NCBI GenBank assembly: GCA_039923455.1
Contig: JBDTCS010000271.1
Coordinates: 1 to 26,951, forward strand
Source: JBDTCS01 sp039923455
GTDB taxonomy: Bacteria; Bacteroidota; Ignavibacteria; Palsa-1295
Direction of reading: 5' to 3'
Length of the DNA: 26,951 nt
Shown: one piece after another, positions 7,535 to 15,801 of the stretch
How positions within the stretch are numbered: the stretch's first letter is position 1
Layout of the letters: the number at the start of each line of letters is the position of its first letter
The notes under the pieces: generated by a model
The model's input: only the letters and a program-made list of their open reading frames with translations
Told to the model about the DNA's origin: nothing
Database searches by the model: none
Position numbers and translations under genes: made by a program

Positions 7535-8350
7535 CTAATGCCGCGCTACCCCACCGTCAACATTTATCGTCTGACCCGTAATAATATTCGAACTCTCTGA
7601 GGCAAGGAAGGAAACGACCTTAGCGATATCTTCTGGCGTCTCGGCTTGCTTGATCGCTTGCGGAGGCATCAAGTGCTCGAGAATGCTACCTTGCATTAAT
7701 CTCGCACCAGGCGGACGCTGTGTGGCAGTGAGGCCGATCGTTAATGCGTTAACAGTAATCCCATACTCTCCAACCTCGCTTGCGAGTGCGCGTGTGAAAC
7801 CGATGACTCCCATCTTACTCGTAACATAATGCACAAGATAGGGCGTCCCCAACCAAACCGTATTGCTCGAAAGATTTATGATACGTCCATAGCCCTGTGA
7901 TTTCATGCACGGCAACACCGCTTGCGTTGCAAGAAAAAGTCCGGTCAAGTTTACGTCTAATACTTTTTTCCACGTCGCGAGGCTCAGCAGTTCAAACGGC
8001 TCTTCGTCATAGATCCCCGCATTGTTGACGAGTACATCAATGCGACCAAATTTGTCCTTCACGGTTTGTGCCATCGATCTCGTGGAGGTTTCATCCGTCA
8101 CGTCCACTTTCAGCAAAAGGGGTGCAAGCGCACCTGCTATCTCAGCAACGCGTTCAGCCGTTTCTAAAGCATCGGCAATATCAGCGATCACAACTTGTGC
8201 ACCTTGGGCAGCGAATCGCTCGACAAATGCCTGCCCGTTTCCGATCGCTGCGCCCGTCACGATCACCACCTTTCCGCGATGGATATTCGGGTCGATGGCG
8301 TGTACGTTGGCTTGAGAAAGCGGGTTCTCAGAACTCCTATTTTTGGTCAA
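7535..8350 (-). CDS. Short-chain dehydrogenase/reductase (SDR)
   Basis: This is a classical SDR, an NAD(P)-dependent oxidoreductase with a Rossmann fold; the substrate cannot be told from sequence. In the 271-residue protein the cofactor loop is TGAAIGNG (32-39), where the usual GxG holds Asn instead of Ile. NNAG is at 109-112 and the catalytic set is Ser162, Tyr175 and Lys179 (YVTSK). The C-terminus GQTINVDGG is the usual SDR ending. An acidic residue after beta-2 (VVIADIAD) suggests NAD preference, by family rule. No ATG or GTG fits: an in-frame stop lies 16 nt upstream of a TTG at 8350, which is the only reasonable start. It stands alone, divergent from the ABC exporter genes. Confidence 0.88.
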   Translation of the reverse strand: MTKNRSSENPLSQANVHAIDPNIHRGKVVIVTGAAIGNGQAFVERFAAQGAQVVIADIADALETAERVAEIAGALAPLLLKVDVTDETSTRSMAQTVKDKFGRIDVLVNNAGIYDEEPFELLSLATWKKVLDVNLTGLFLATQAVLPCMKSQGYGRIINLSSNTVWLGTPYLVHYVTSKMGVIGFTRALASEVGEYGITVNALTIGLTATQRPPGARLMQGSILEHLMPPQAIKQAETPEDIAKVVSFLASESSNIITGQTINVDGGVARH

Positions 8351-8374
8351 GGGCTTGTTCTCTAATTAGATTTG
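8341..8374 (+). promoter_or_regulatory. Candidate Bacteroidota-type promoter for the ABC exporter genes
   Basis: TAGATTTG (8367-8374) is an exact match to the Bacteroidota -7 consensus TAnnTTTG. TTTTG (8341-8345) lies 21 nt upstream in the place of the -33 TTTG. It points into the plus-strand exporter genes and predicts a leader of roughly 115 nt before the ATG at 8498. The pattern is short, so chance occurrence is possible. Confidence 0.4.
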
Positions 8375-8497
8375 CGTTACAAAGTATCGATCAATGCATC
8401 GACTAACGTCACTTTTTCTTGGGTATCGAGGAAACATTCAGCTCAAAATTACGAAATAAGAGCCTTTCGAACCCACCAAACACGAATTATTTTCAGC

Positions 8498-9415
8498 ATG
8501 GAAGCCATAACACTATCCGGCCTTAGTAAGTCCTTCGGAAAAGGCACAAAAGCGGTTCACGCACTTCAAAGCGTTGATCTAAGGGTCGATCCAGGTGAAA
8601 TATTTTCACTCCTGGGGCCCAATGGTGCGGGTAAAACCACACTAATCAAATGTGTGCTCGGCATCGTGTTCATCAATGGAGGTACCGGCACAGTACTCGG
8701 CGAAGCCTTAGGGTCTGTCAAAGCCAAAGAGCATATCGGATACCTACCGGAGAATCATCGCTACCCTTTGCATCTTACCGGAGAGCAAGTGCTCAATTAT
8801 TTTGGTAAACTTTCCGGAGTGGGTGGCACGGAGCTAACGAAGCGTATCGATGAGACACTGCATCTGGTCGGCATGAGCGATTGGCGCAAGACGAAAGTGC
8901 GCAAGTATTCGAAAGGCATGATGCAGCGGCTCGGAATTGCGCAGGCGCTCATCAACGATCCGAAATTGATCATGCTCGATGAACCAACCGATGGTGTCGA
9001 TCCGGTAGGCCGCAAAGAGATTCGCGATATTCTCGTTCATCTGAAAGATCAAGGAAAGACGATATTTCTAAATTCGCATCTCCTTTCCGAAGTCGAAAGA
9101 ATTTCCGATCGTGTCGCTATCATGGATCACGGCATTATCGTCAAACAAGGCACCGTGACTTCCCTCGTTGCTACACCGGACACCTACGAGATTCGCGTCA
9201 AACCCGAATCGGTGAGTGCTGCGGCAGCACTGCTTGGAGTGCAAGCAATCGGTGACGATGTAGAAGTGAATTATCATACGATAGAAGAGTTGAACGGTGC
9301 GATCGATAAACTTCGCGCAGGTGCGATCCTTATTGAGAGCATTCAACAGAAGCGTTCAAGTCTGGAAGATCTCTTCATCAAACTCATTGGCACAAGCGAC
9401 CTTACCAAGAGCTAA
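8498..9415 (+). CDS. ABC-2 exporter ATPase (first pair)
   Basis: This is the cytoplasmic ATPase of an ABC-2 type exporter, 305 residues. It shows Walker A GPNGAGKTT (40-48), signature region YSKGMMQRLGIAQAL in the relaxed form usual for the drug/CcmA-type subfamily, Walker B LIMLDEPTDGVDP, and the H-loop LNSHLLSEVE. The C-terminal 80 residues are a substrate- or permease-specific extension. The ATG at 8498 is chosen because the family N-terminus MEAITLSGLSKSFG starts there; codons further upstream have no similarity to the family. It is followed 34 nt later by its likely permease. No membrane-fusion or TolC partner is nearby, so the substrate (drug, lipid, ion or peptide) is open. Confidence 0.92.
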   Translation: MEAITLSGLSKSFGKGTKAVHALQSVDLRVDPGEIFSLLGPNGAGKTTLIKCVLGIVFINGGTGTVLGEALGSVKAKEHIGYLPENHRYPLHLTGEQVLNYFGKLSGVGGTELTKRIDETLHLVGMSDWRKTKVRKYSKGMMQRLGIAQALINDPKLIMLDEPTDGVDPVGRKEIRDILVHLKDQGKTIFLNSHLLSEVERISDRVAIMDHGIIVKQGTVTSLVATPDTYEIRVKPESVSAAAALLGVQAIGDDVEVNYHTIEELNGAIDKLRAGAILIESIQQKRSSLEDLFIKLIGTSDLTKS

Positions 9416-9449
9416 ACACCTCCACCAATTTTCTAAGTGTACAACGATT

Positions 9450-10301
9450 ATGAAACTACTCGCAATTATTGAAGAGACTTTTCGTGAAGCCCGAGCGCGC
9501 AAAACACTGATCGGCTTTTTTATCTTTTCGTCACTGATGATCCTTGTGGCGCTCTTGGTATTCAACATGGATATCGTGCAGCAAAATTTGCACAAGCAGG
9601 CGTTTCAAGGCAAAGTGCATGCGCCAAAGAATATCGATACAGCCTCCTTGCTCACGGCGACTATCCTCGATTACGTTTGGGTTGTAATCGCGGCGCTACT
9701 ATTTTTCATTACGATTTGTGTCGGTATTTTTTCGACAGCCGGACTTATCACTTCAATAATGGAAAAAGGGACGATCGATCTGATGCTCTCGAAGCCTGTT
9801 CCGCGCTGGCTCTATATTGTTGGTAGGTATTTGGGAGCTGTACTGATCATGACACTTGAGGTTGGCTATTTTGTGCTTGGACTCTGGGTGGTGGTCGGGA
9901 TCACGACTGGCTCATGGTCGGGGCTGATGCTTGTTAGTATACCATACATTGTACTCGGATTTGCTGGTCTTTATTCAGTTGTTGTTTTGATCGGCGTGCT
10001 AACTCGGTCGAGTTGGCTCGCAATTATTTTAGGATTCGTTATCTATTTCATATCGGGCTTATTGCTTCCACTCGGAACGTGGCTCGATAAGACGATCAAC
10101 GGCGAAGGATCAACCGGTGTATTCGGGACTGTCGCGACCATCGTCCACTCGATCATTCCGCAATTGAACGATCTTTCTTCGAACATGGGGAAGGTTATTC
10201 TTGCCGGTTCCGTCGATTGGACTCCGATACTCATGACAACGCTCATGATCGTAGTGTATCTGGCGCTCTCCTCCTTCTCCTTTTCGAAAAAGGAATTTTG
10301 A
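9450..10301 (+). CDS. ABC-2 type permease (first pair)
   Basis: A 283-residue integral membrane protein with about six hydrophobic segments: TM1 near 20-40 (TLIGFFIFSSLMILVALLVF), then a short soluble loop, and the rest after residue 70. The stretch GTIDLMLSKPVPRWLYIVGRYLGA is the conserved cytoplasmic coupling region of ABC-2 permeases. The start at 9450 is preferred over an upstream frame that overlaps the ATPase, because family similarity begins with MKLLAIIEETFREARARKTL. It pairs with the ATPase just upstream. No Shine-Dalgarno is seen. Confidence 0.88.
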   Translation: MKLLAIIEETFREARARKTLIGFFIFSSLMILVALLVFNMDIVQQNLHKQAFQGKVHAPKNIDTASLLTATILDYVWVVIAALLFFITICVGIFSTAGLITSIMEKGTIDLMLSKPVPRWLYIVGRYLGAVLIMTLEVGYFVLGLWVVVGITTGSWSGLMLVSIPYIVLGFAGLYSVVVLIGVLTRSSWLAIILGFVIYFISGLLLPLGTWLDKTINGEGSTGVFGTVATIVHSIIPQLNDLSSNMGKVILAGSVDWTPILMTTLMIVVYLALSSFSFSKKEF

Positions 10302-10358
10302 TTCGAGGCTTTTTTCTGGAGTGTTCGATATTTTTGTTCGTTCTCAAAACCCCATAGC

Positions 10359-11276
10359 ATGAGTTCTGAAATAGTTTTAAAAATCGATTCCGTTATAAAG
10401 GCTTACGGCAAAGATCGCGCCGTCGACCGAGTGTCCTTTTCTGTTCCAAAGGGAGGTATCTTCGGGTTGCTCGGACCTAATGGTGCAGGCAAAACCTCGA
10501 CGATTCGTATGATCACCGGCATCACACGTCCCGATAGCGGCACAATCGAGCTCTTCGGTGAAGCGCAAAACGAACAGCATCAGAATCTGGTGGGCTATAT
10601 GCCGGAAGAGCGTGGGCTTTATCGCAAACTTCCGGTTCGTGCGCAGTTAGAATATCTTGCCGAACTGAAAGGGCTCTCACGCGCTGCTGCAATGAACGCG
10701 ACGGACTATTGGCTTGGAAAATTCGAAATCGGTACATGGGAGAAAAAGAAAACGAGCGAGCTATCGAAAGGTATGCAGCAAAAAGTGCAGTTCATTGTGA
10801 CTGTGTTGCACGACCCGCAACTCTTGATACTTGATGAACCGCTGAGCGGCCTCGATCCAATCAACGCCGAGTTGATCAACAACACCATCACCGAACTCAA
10901 ACACGCCGGCAAGACGATCATTCTTTCCACGCATCGGATGGAGCAAGTCGAGCAGGTCTGCGACGAGATCGTATTGCTGAACCGAGGCCGGGTTGTACTG
11001 GCAGGGCCGCTTCGAGAGATCAAACAAAAATCGGGTCGGCAACTTGTCGCGATTAGGTTTGATGGCTCCGATAGCTTCTTGGACGGCTTAACAAATTGCA
11101 AGATCATCGAGCGACATCCGAATGAAGCAATGCTTGAACTCACCGACAAGACGCAATATAGGCCAATGCTTCGCGCCATCTCAGATCAAGTCGAGTTGCT
11201 AAAATGGGAATTGATCGAACCGCCACTCAAAGAGTTATTTCTCGAAGCAGTCGCAAAGCAATCGACCACGGCCTAA
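10359..11276 (+). CDS. ABC exporter ATPase, NatA-like (second pair)
   Basis: A 305-residue ABC ATPase with Walker A GPNGAGKTS (39-47), signature ELSKGMQQKVQFI, Walker B LLILDEPLSGLDP and switch His in LSTHRMEQVEQ. The pattern GYMPEERGLYRKL and the C-terminal region after residue 225 (a DUF4162-like tail) place it with NatA/YhaQ-type ATPases of Na+-efflux or drug exporters. Its partner permease follows after 59 nt. It lies 57 nt after the first permease, so all four genes are probably one operon. Transported substrate is not established by sequence. Confidence 0.92.
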   Translation: MSSEIVLKIDSVIKAYGKDRAVDRVSFSVPKGGIFGLLGPNGAGKTSTIRMITGITRPDSGTIELFGEAQNEQHQNLVGYMPEERGLYRKLPVRAQLEYLAELKGLSRAAAMNATDYWLGKFEIGTWEKKKTSELSKGMQQKVQFIVTVLHDPQLLILDEPLSGLDPINAELINNTITELKHAGKTIILSTHRMEQVEQVCDEIVLLNRGRVVLAGPLREIKQKSGRQLVAIRFDGSDSFLDGLTNCKIIERHPNEAMLELTDKTQYRPMLRAISDQVELLKWELIEPPLKELFLEAVAKQSTTA

Positions 11277-11283
11277 CCATTCT

Positions 11284-11300
11284 GCTGAAAGCCATTCAGC
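11284..11300 (+). promoter_or_regulatory. Small hairpin between the second ATPase and permease
   Basis: GCTGAA (11284-11289) pairs with TTCAGC (11295-11300) around a 5-nt loop, 8 nt after the ATPase stop. There is no U-tract. It may tune the ratio of the two subunits or protect the upstream mRNA 3' end; the stem is short enough to be chance. Confidence 0.25.
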
Positions 11301-11335
11301 ACTAAGCATACAAAGTTTGTCATCACTCTGAAATT

Positions 11336-12643
11336 ATGAACAATAAAGTATTCATCGTACTCAAGCATGAATTCTTACTGAAGCTTCGGTCGAAATCCTA
11401 CATCATCTTGACCTTGACCGGGCCGATCCTCCTCTCGCTGCTTTTTGTTTTGCCCGCGCTCTTCTCATCGATCAACACCGGTGATAAGCGCCAGATCGCC
11501 GTCATAGATCATTCCGGAAAGATCGGCACCCTATTGCTGCAGAGAATGCAAGCACCGAAAGACTCCGGCAGTTCGAATGGATTCAGTAAAGAAAATATCG
11601 AGCTACAAGTTGCGCCAGTTGATGCAGATACCACAAAGGAGATCGACTCACTCAAGTCGCTCGTCATGACGAAAAAGCTTGCGGGCTTTCTCATCATTCC
11701 GGCAAACGCAATCGACACCTCGGATCTCATGCATTCGGCGACCGCAACACTGCGTGTTCGAAACTCTAATGATTTTTCCGCGATCAACTTTCTCGAAGAG
11801 GTCTACAAAGAGATCGTAACGACAGAAAAATTCAAGCAACGTGGCATCGATCCACAAACGATCAAGAATATTCGGAAGTCGGCAGATTTTGAAACGTTAA
11901 AGCTCACGGCCGGTGCTGCCGATTCAAAAGACTCGGGTGCTACATTCGTCGCGGGTTATATTACCGGCTTCTTCATCTATATGGCAATGTTGCTCTATGG
12001 TGCAACCATCATGCGCAGTGTCGTCGAAGAAAAAAGCTCTCGCGTCATCGAGATTATCGCTTCGAGTGTAAAACCATTTGAACTCTTGATCGGAAAAGTA
12101 CTTGGCGTCGGACTTGCAGCGCTTTTGCAGGTGACAATATGGGCCGTCATGCTCGCGTTGCTCGCAACCGTTGGGGTCAGTAGCTTATCGCAAATTCAAG
12201 GCTTAGATCTTAACGTGCATATCTCGCCGTTCCTATTCATCTACTTCATTGCGTATTTTATCGGCGGCTTTATGATTTACGCAACGCTCTACACTGCGAT
12301 CGGTGCAACTGCCGAGCAAGAGAGCGATCTGCAACAACTTTCGCTTCCGGTGACCCTGCTTATTATGGTTCCGATCTTTACGCTCACGAGCGTCATTCAA
12401 TCACCTTCGAGTACGACAAGTGTGATCCTATCGATGATTCCGTTCTTTTCACCAATACTAATGATGGGACGAATCTTTAGCGAGATGCCACCACTTTGGC
12501 AGATTCTTCTGTCGTTTGCACTAATGATTGTCACGTTCTTCGGCGTGCTGTGGCTGGCCGCAAGAATTTATCGCGTCGGAATATTAATGTATGGCAAGAA
12601 ATTCTCACTACCGGAAGTGATGCGCTGGATTAAGTATTCGTAA
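11336..12643 (+). CDS. ABC-2 permease, NatB-like (second pair)
   Basis: The 435-residue protein has one N-terminal membrane segment (about 20-46), a large extracytoplasmic domain of about 160 residues, and five further hydrophobic segments from about residue 205 to 420. This is the ABC2_membrane_3 / NatB layout. EEKSSRVIEIIASSVKPFELLIGKVLGV is the conserved coupling segment after the second membrane span. It partners with the preceding ATPase. The gene ends at a convergent hairpin shared with the adenosyltransferase gene on the other strand. Confidence 0.9.
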   Translation: MNNKVFIVLKHEFLLKLRSKSYIILTLTGPILLSLLFVLPALFSSINTGDKRQIAVIDHSGKIGTLLLQRMQAPKDSGSSNGFSKENIELQVAPVDADTTKEIDSLKSLVMTKKLAGFLIIPANAIDTSDLMHSATATLRVRNSNDFSAINFLEEVYKEIVTTEKFKQRGIDPQTIKNIRKSADFETLKLTAGAADSKDSGATFVAGYITGFFIYMAMLLYGATIMRSVVEEKSSRVIEIIASSVKPFELLIGKVLGVGLAALLQVTIWAVMLALLATVGVSSLSQIQGLDLNVHISPFLFIYFIAYFIGGFMIYATLYTAIGATAEQESDLQQLSLPVTLLIMVPIFTLTSVIQSPSSTTSVILSMIPFFSPILMMGRIFSEMPPLWQILLSFALMIVTFFGVLWLAARIYRVGILMYGKKFSLPEVMRWIKYS

Positions 12644-12654
12644 GCAATTATGGA

Positions 12655-12682
12655 GAAGGAAGCACTCACGCGTGCTTCCTTC
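12655..12682. terminator. Convergent hairpin between the exporter and adenosyltransferase genes
   Basis: GAAGGAAGCAC (12655-12665) and GTGCTTCCTTC (12672-12682) form a perfect 11-bp stem with a 6-nt loop. It starts 12 nt after the permease stop and on the other strand includes the last codons and stop of the adenosyltransferase. No T-run follows on either strand, so it is either a weak bidirectional terminator or a 3'-end stabiliser. Confidence 0.55.
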
Positions 12683-13232
12683 CGTCCCATTCTATATCCG
12701 CAATACCGAGAAACTGATTCGCCCTACGAGCAAGGACAAAGAGCAAGTCGGACAAGCGATTAAGATAGATAAGATCGAACGCACCCAATTCTTGCGTACG
12801 CTTTAGCGTGATCAAAAGCCTCTCAGCGCGACGAGCGACTGTCCGAGCAACGTGAAGCTGCGCGGCGAGTTCGGTGCCGCCCGGCAAAATAAATTGCTTA
12901 AGCTCCGATAACTCGGCTACATTCTCATCAATCCACATCTCCAGCTTCTTGATATCCGGTGCTTCGATACGGGGTATCGTGAATCCGACTCGAGCTTCTA
13001 AAGGTGTCGCAAGATCCGACCCAAGAATGAATAAGCTAACCTGAAGTTCTTGCACGATCATGCTCAGATAAGCATACTTGTTTGAAATAGCCAAAGCTCG
13101 AACTACACCCAAAATACTATTGAGTTCATCAACTGTACCATACGCTTCGATGCGTGGGTTATCTTTGGAGACTCTATCTCCGCCCATCAGACCGGTTGTT
13201 CCGTCGTCCCCTGTTTTGGTATAGATTTTCAT
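12666..13232 (-). CDS. Cob(I)alamin adenosyltransferase, PduO type
   Basis: The enzyme transfers the adenosyl group of ATP to cob(I)alamin to make coenzyme B12. The 188-residue protein has the PduO N-terminal ATP loop YTKTGDDGTTGL (4-15), the EAYGTVDELNS helix, and the conserved RTVARRAERLL helix (about 130-140) whose arginines contact ATP phosphates. It ends with LNRLSDLLFVLARRAN. Length and motifs fit the PduO family, not CobA or EutT. Its ATG overlaps the metal-transporter stop by 4 nt (ATGA), showing translational coupling. No other B12 gene is in the window, so the pairing with a metal transporter is odd. Confidence 0.95.
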   Translation of the reverse strand: MKIYTKTGDDGTTGLMGGDRVSKDNPRIEAYGTVDELNSILGVVRALAISNKYAYLSMIVQELQVSLFILGSDLATPLEARVGFTIPRIEAPDIKKLEMWIDENVAELSELKQFILPGGTELAAQLHVARTVARRAERLLITLKRTQELGAFDLIYLNRLSDLLFVLARRANQFLGIADIEWDGRKHA

Positions 13233-15208
13233 TTCACAATTAGTACAGGAATGTTAAGTCCGTGTCTGACGGGCGAGACCGTTACGCCGAAAAGAAGGTC
13301 TTTAAGGCCACGATGGCCATGTGCACCCATGATGAGTAAATCCAAGTTTGCTTCGTTCGACATCCGAATCAACTCTTTCGTCGCGTAACCGTAGCCAATG
13401 ATCGATCGCACGTGAATCGTATGGAACAACCCATCACGCTCGAGCATCGATCGGATCTCTTTCTCGATCTCTTGCAGATAACGCTTGCCCTCTACTGATT
13501 TCGCATCGCGAGACTCCTTGCCAAATAATTTACTTTGCGCACTTTCGACCACGTGCAACAAGACAATATTTACCGGTTCGGTCATGGGTGCAAACGCGGT
13601 GGATTTTGCCATAGCTATCGTACGCAACAGCACTCTTCTATCGAGCGGCCCACCATCCAGAGCAGCACCAATGTGCGTGAATGAGTTTTGCTCTTCGGCC
13701 AATGGCTGTGCATGTGAATGCTGACGTGGTGCGAGTAACCAACGAAAGTATCCGCTCCCATCCGTACGTGAAACTACTCGGCGGGCTTGCATTCGCATCA
13801 AGTACGGTAGGATACCGACGTAAATGAGAAACATCGCAAGCGCGAACAATACCGGCAGGGCAATCCACCCCACCCATGAAAGTGTTGGATTAGCTGAACC
13901 CAGAGCGAGCGTCTCCTGATCAATAAGCAACTTTAGGTTTAGTGCAATAACGATCGCGGCCGTGAGCCATGCTAACATCTTGACCCACAACTTACTTGCG
14001 AATTCACCCATGATTACTTTGTCGCTTGTAAAGTGAATCAACGGAATTACCGCAAACGAAAGCTGCATACTAAGCACTACTTGGCTCATCAGAAGCAACT
14101 TGTAGGAAGCGCCTTCACCAAAATATCCGAGCACGATCACTGCCGGAAGGATCGCAAGCCCACGCGTGATGAGTCGGCGCACACTTGGCCGTAGCTTCAG
14201 TTGAAGAAATCCTTCCATCACGATCTGGCCTGCGAGTGTGCCGGTGATGGTCGAAGATTGCCCGCTCGCCAGAAGTGCAATACCGAATACGAGACTTGCT
14301 GCAGAAGTACCGAGCAACGGAGTCAGAAGTCGATAGGCCTGTTGTATCTCCGTAACAACTTCACCATGCGCAAAGAATACGGCCGCCGCAACAACAAGAA
14401 TTGCAAGATTGATCAGAAACGCAAGGTTGAGCGCGATAACAGAATCGAAGAAATTATATTTGATTGCGTCACGCTTGCCTGCCGGCGTTTGATCGAATTG
14501 CCGAGTTTGTACAAGCGCCGAATGCAAATAGAGGTTGTGCGGCATCACAGTCGCGCCAAGTATTCCGATCGCGACAAATAGACTTTCGGCTCGCAGGTGT
14601 GGAGTGAATCCCGAAAGTATACCACCGATCTCGGGCTTCGACAGCCAGACTTCAATGAAGAAGCATCCTCCGATGACCGCAACCAGTGTGAGAATCACTG
14701 CCTCTAACTTTCGCATTCCCAGATGTTGCAAGGCGAGAAGAATGAATACGTCGAGCGCAGTGATAATCACGCCATAGAAAAGCGGAATCCCGAACAAGAG
14801 ATTTATTCCGAGTGCCGTGCCAAGTACTTCTGCAAGGTCGCATGCAGCAATAGCAATCTCACATAGAACCCAGAGGGTGATGGAGACACGTTTGGTATAA
14901 TGTTCTCTGCATGCCTGCGCAAGGTCGCGGCCAGTTACGATTCCAAGTTTTGCTGATAGGCTCTGCAAAAGAACCGCCATCAGGTTCGACATCAACAGTA
15001 CCCAGATTAACTCATAACCAAACCGTGCACCGCCCTCCAGGTCGGTCGCCCAGTTGCCCGGATCCATGTAACCGACGCTTACGAGATAAGCCGGCCCGCC
15101 GAAAGCGATGAGACGTTTTATGAATCCGCCACCGGCTTGAGACGCAGGTATGCGAACGCTTTGATGCACTTCCGGAAGCGAGACGTGACCTTTGTTTTGC
15201 TCTGACAT
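13229..15208 (-). CDS. mntH: Nramp divalent-metal transporter fused to a universal stress domain
   Basis: This is a proton-coupled importer of Mn2+/Fe2+ in the inner membrane, by family. Residues 30-470 hold about eleven membrane segments with the two metal-site motifs DPGN (49-52, TM1) and MPHN (222-225, TM6), plus GQSSTITGTLAGQ in the conserved loop. After a linker (about 470-507), residues 508-659 form a cytoplasmic Usp domain ending in GAHGHRGLKDLLFGVTV. This matches the ATP-binding Usp spacing G-2x-G-9x-G, but Val642 stands where Ser/Thr is usual. Plain MntH is about 400-450 residues, so the fusion explains the 659. The start MSEQNKGHVS is the first ATG. The Usp part may sense ATP or stress and gate transport; that is inference. 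Confidence 0.93.
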   Translation of the reverse strand: MSEQNKGHVSLPEVHQSVRIPASQAGGGFIKRLIAFGGPAYLVSVGYMDPGNWATDLEGGARFGYELIWVLLMSNLMAVLLQSLSAKLGIVTGRDLAQACREHYTKRVSITLWVLCEIAIAACDLAEVLGTALGINLLFGIPLFYGVIITALDVFILLALQHLGMRKLEAVILTLVAVIGGCFFIEVWLSKPEIGGILSGFTPHLRAESLFVAIGILGATVMPHNLYLHSALVQTRQFDQTPAGKRDAIKYNFFDSVIALNLAFLINLAILVVAAAVFFAHGEVVTEIQQAYRLLTPLLGTSAASLVFGIALLASGQSSTITGTLAGQIVMEGFLQLKLRPSVRRLITRGLAILPAVIVLGYFGEGASYKLLLMSQVVLSMQLSFAVIPLIHFTSDKVIMGEFASKLWVKMLAWLTAAIVIALNLKLLIDQETLALGSANPTLSWVGWIALPVLFALAMFLIYVGILPYLMRMQARRVVSRTDGSGYFRWLLAPRQHSHAQPLAEEQNSFTHIGAALDGGPLDRRVLLRTIAMAKSTAFAPMTEPVNIVLLHVVESAQSKLFGKESRDAKSVEGKRYLQEIEKEIRSMLERDGLFHTIHVRSIIGYGYATKELIRMSNEANLDLLIMGAHGHRGLKDLLFGVTVSPVRHGLNIPVLIVK

Positions 15209-15280
15209 CGTAGCTCGGAAATGCGGTCGGTTCTTTGATTTGAGTGAAATACTTCTGAAAATACCGGCTAACTTTGCACG

Positions 15281-15517
15281 TTAAGGCTCTACATTTATAG
15301 CTTCGTGCAAAAGTGCTTTGACGGCTTGAATTTTCTCGCGCAACGCAATGATTTCCGGAGGTGTCACTGCTTTCGAAATCGGTTTCTGATAAAAAATTTC
15401 GAGAGCGTTCAGCTCGATCAGCATGTCTGTCAAGATTGTCAGGGCTGTCCGAATGCGTCCCTTTTGCGGGCCACCTTTGAAGATCTCGTTCTCAAGTAGG
15501 GTCTCAAATGCTTTCAT
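15281..15517 (-). CDS. Small hypothetical protein, 78 aa
   Basis: Not recognised. The 78-residue product (MKAFETLLENEIFKGG...) appears soluble and mostly helical, with two hydrophobic-heptad stretches (IRTALTILTDMLIELNALEI and IIALREKIQAVKALLHEAI) that could pack as a helical hairpin or dimerise. It has a Gly/Lys-rich turn near 15-20 and no signal peptide. It lies 72 nt upstream of the metal transporter in the same direction and could be co-transcribed. No other gene occupies this stretch on either strand. Confidence 0.5.
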   Translation of the reverse strand: MKAFETLLENEIFKGGPQKGRIRTALTILTDMLIELNALEIFYQKPISKAVTPPEIIALREKIQAVKALLHEAINVEP

Positions 15518-15564
15518 GTGATGTCGGGCAATAGTTTGAGGTAGCGAACAAATCGGAAAGAACT

Positions 15565-15801
15565 TTAGAACACTCCGGGCGAAAGTGCATAAATAACAGT
15601 CCCCCCACCGTACTGACGTGTGAGTGCACGTCGTCGCCGATAGTCGGTAAACTCACTTTGGACAGATGCGCGCCGTTGTCGTCCTTCTACGAGCGACATT
15701 GCATTCACCGTCGGTGAGGCCGCGACGAGCAACACGAGTACCGCCCCTTCAGCGATACGCTTCCGCACTTTCAACACGAACTCCGAGGCTTGCGATATCA
15801 T
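15565..15801 (-). CDS. Possible small secreted protein overlapping the tsaC 3' end
   Basis: Not recognised. An open frame downstream of tsaC encodes a convincing signal peptide (VRKRIAEGAVLVLLVAASPTVNA, with an AxA-like site) followed by only about 45 residues rich in Arg and Gly. The ATG at 15801 lies 52 nt inside tsaC in another frame; TTG at 15774 or GTG at 15777 would also retain the signal. If real it is translationally coupled to tsaC. With no homology call possible it may be a spurious frame; the hydrophobic core and cleavage-like site are the only support. Confidence 0.4.
   Translation of the reverse strand: MISQASEFVLKVRKRIAEGAVLVLLVAASPTVNAMSLVEGRQRRASVQSEFTDYRRRRALTRQYGGGTVIYALSPGVF

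Noticed and set aside
8372..8497. Upstream extension of the first ABC ATPase by 42 residues
   Set aside because: The extension has no similarity to ABC ATPases and overlaps the candidate promoter. The ATG at 8498 matches the family start.
15209..15280. Possible metal-regulator box or riboswitch before the Nramp gene
   Set aside because: Two GTATTT copies in direct orientation are visible but no convincing palindrome of MntR/Fur type or mn riboswitch fold; too weak to call.
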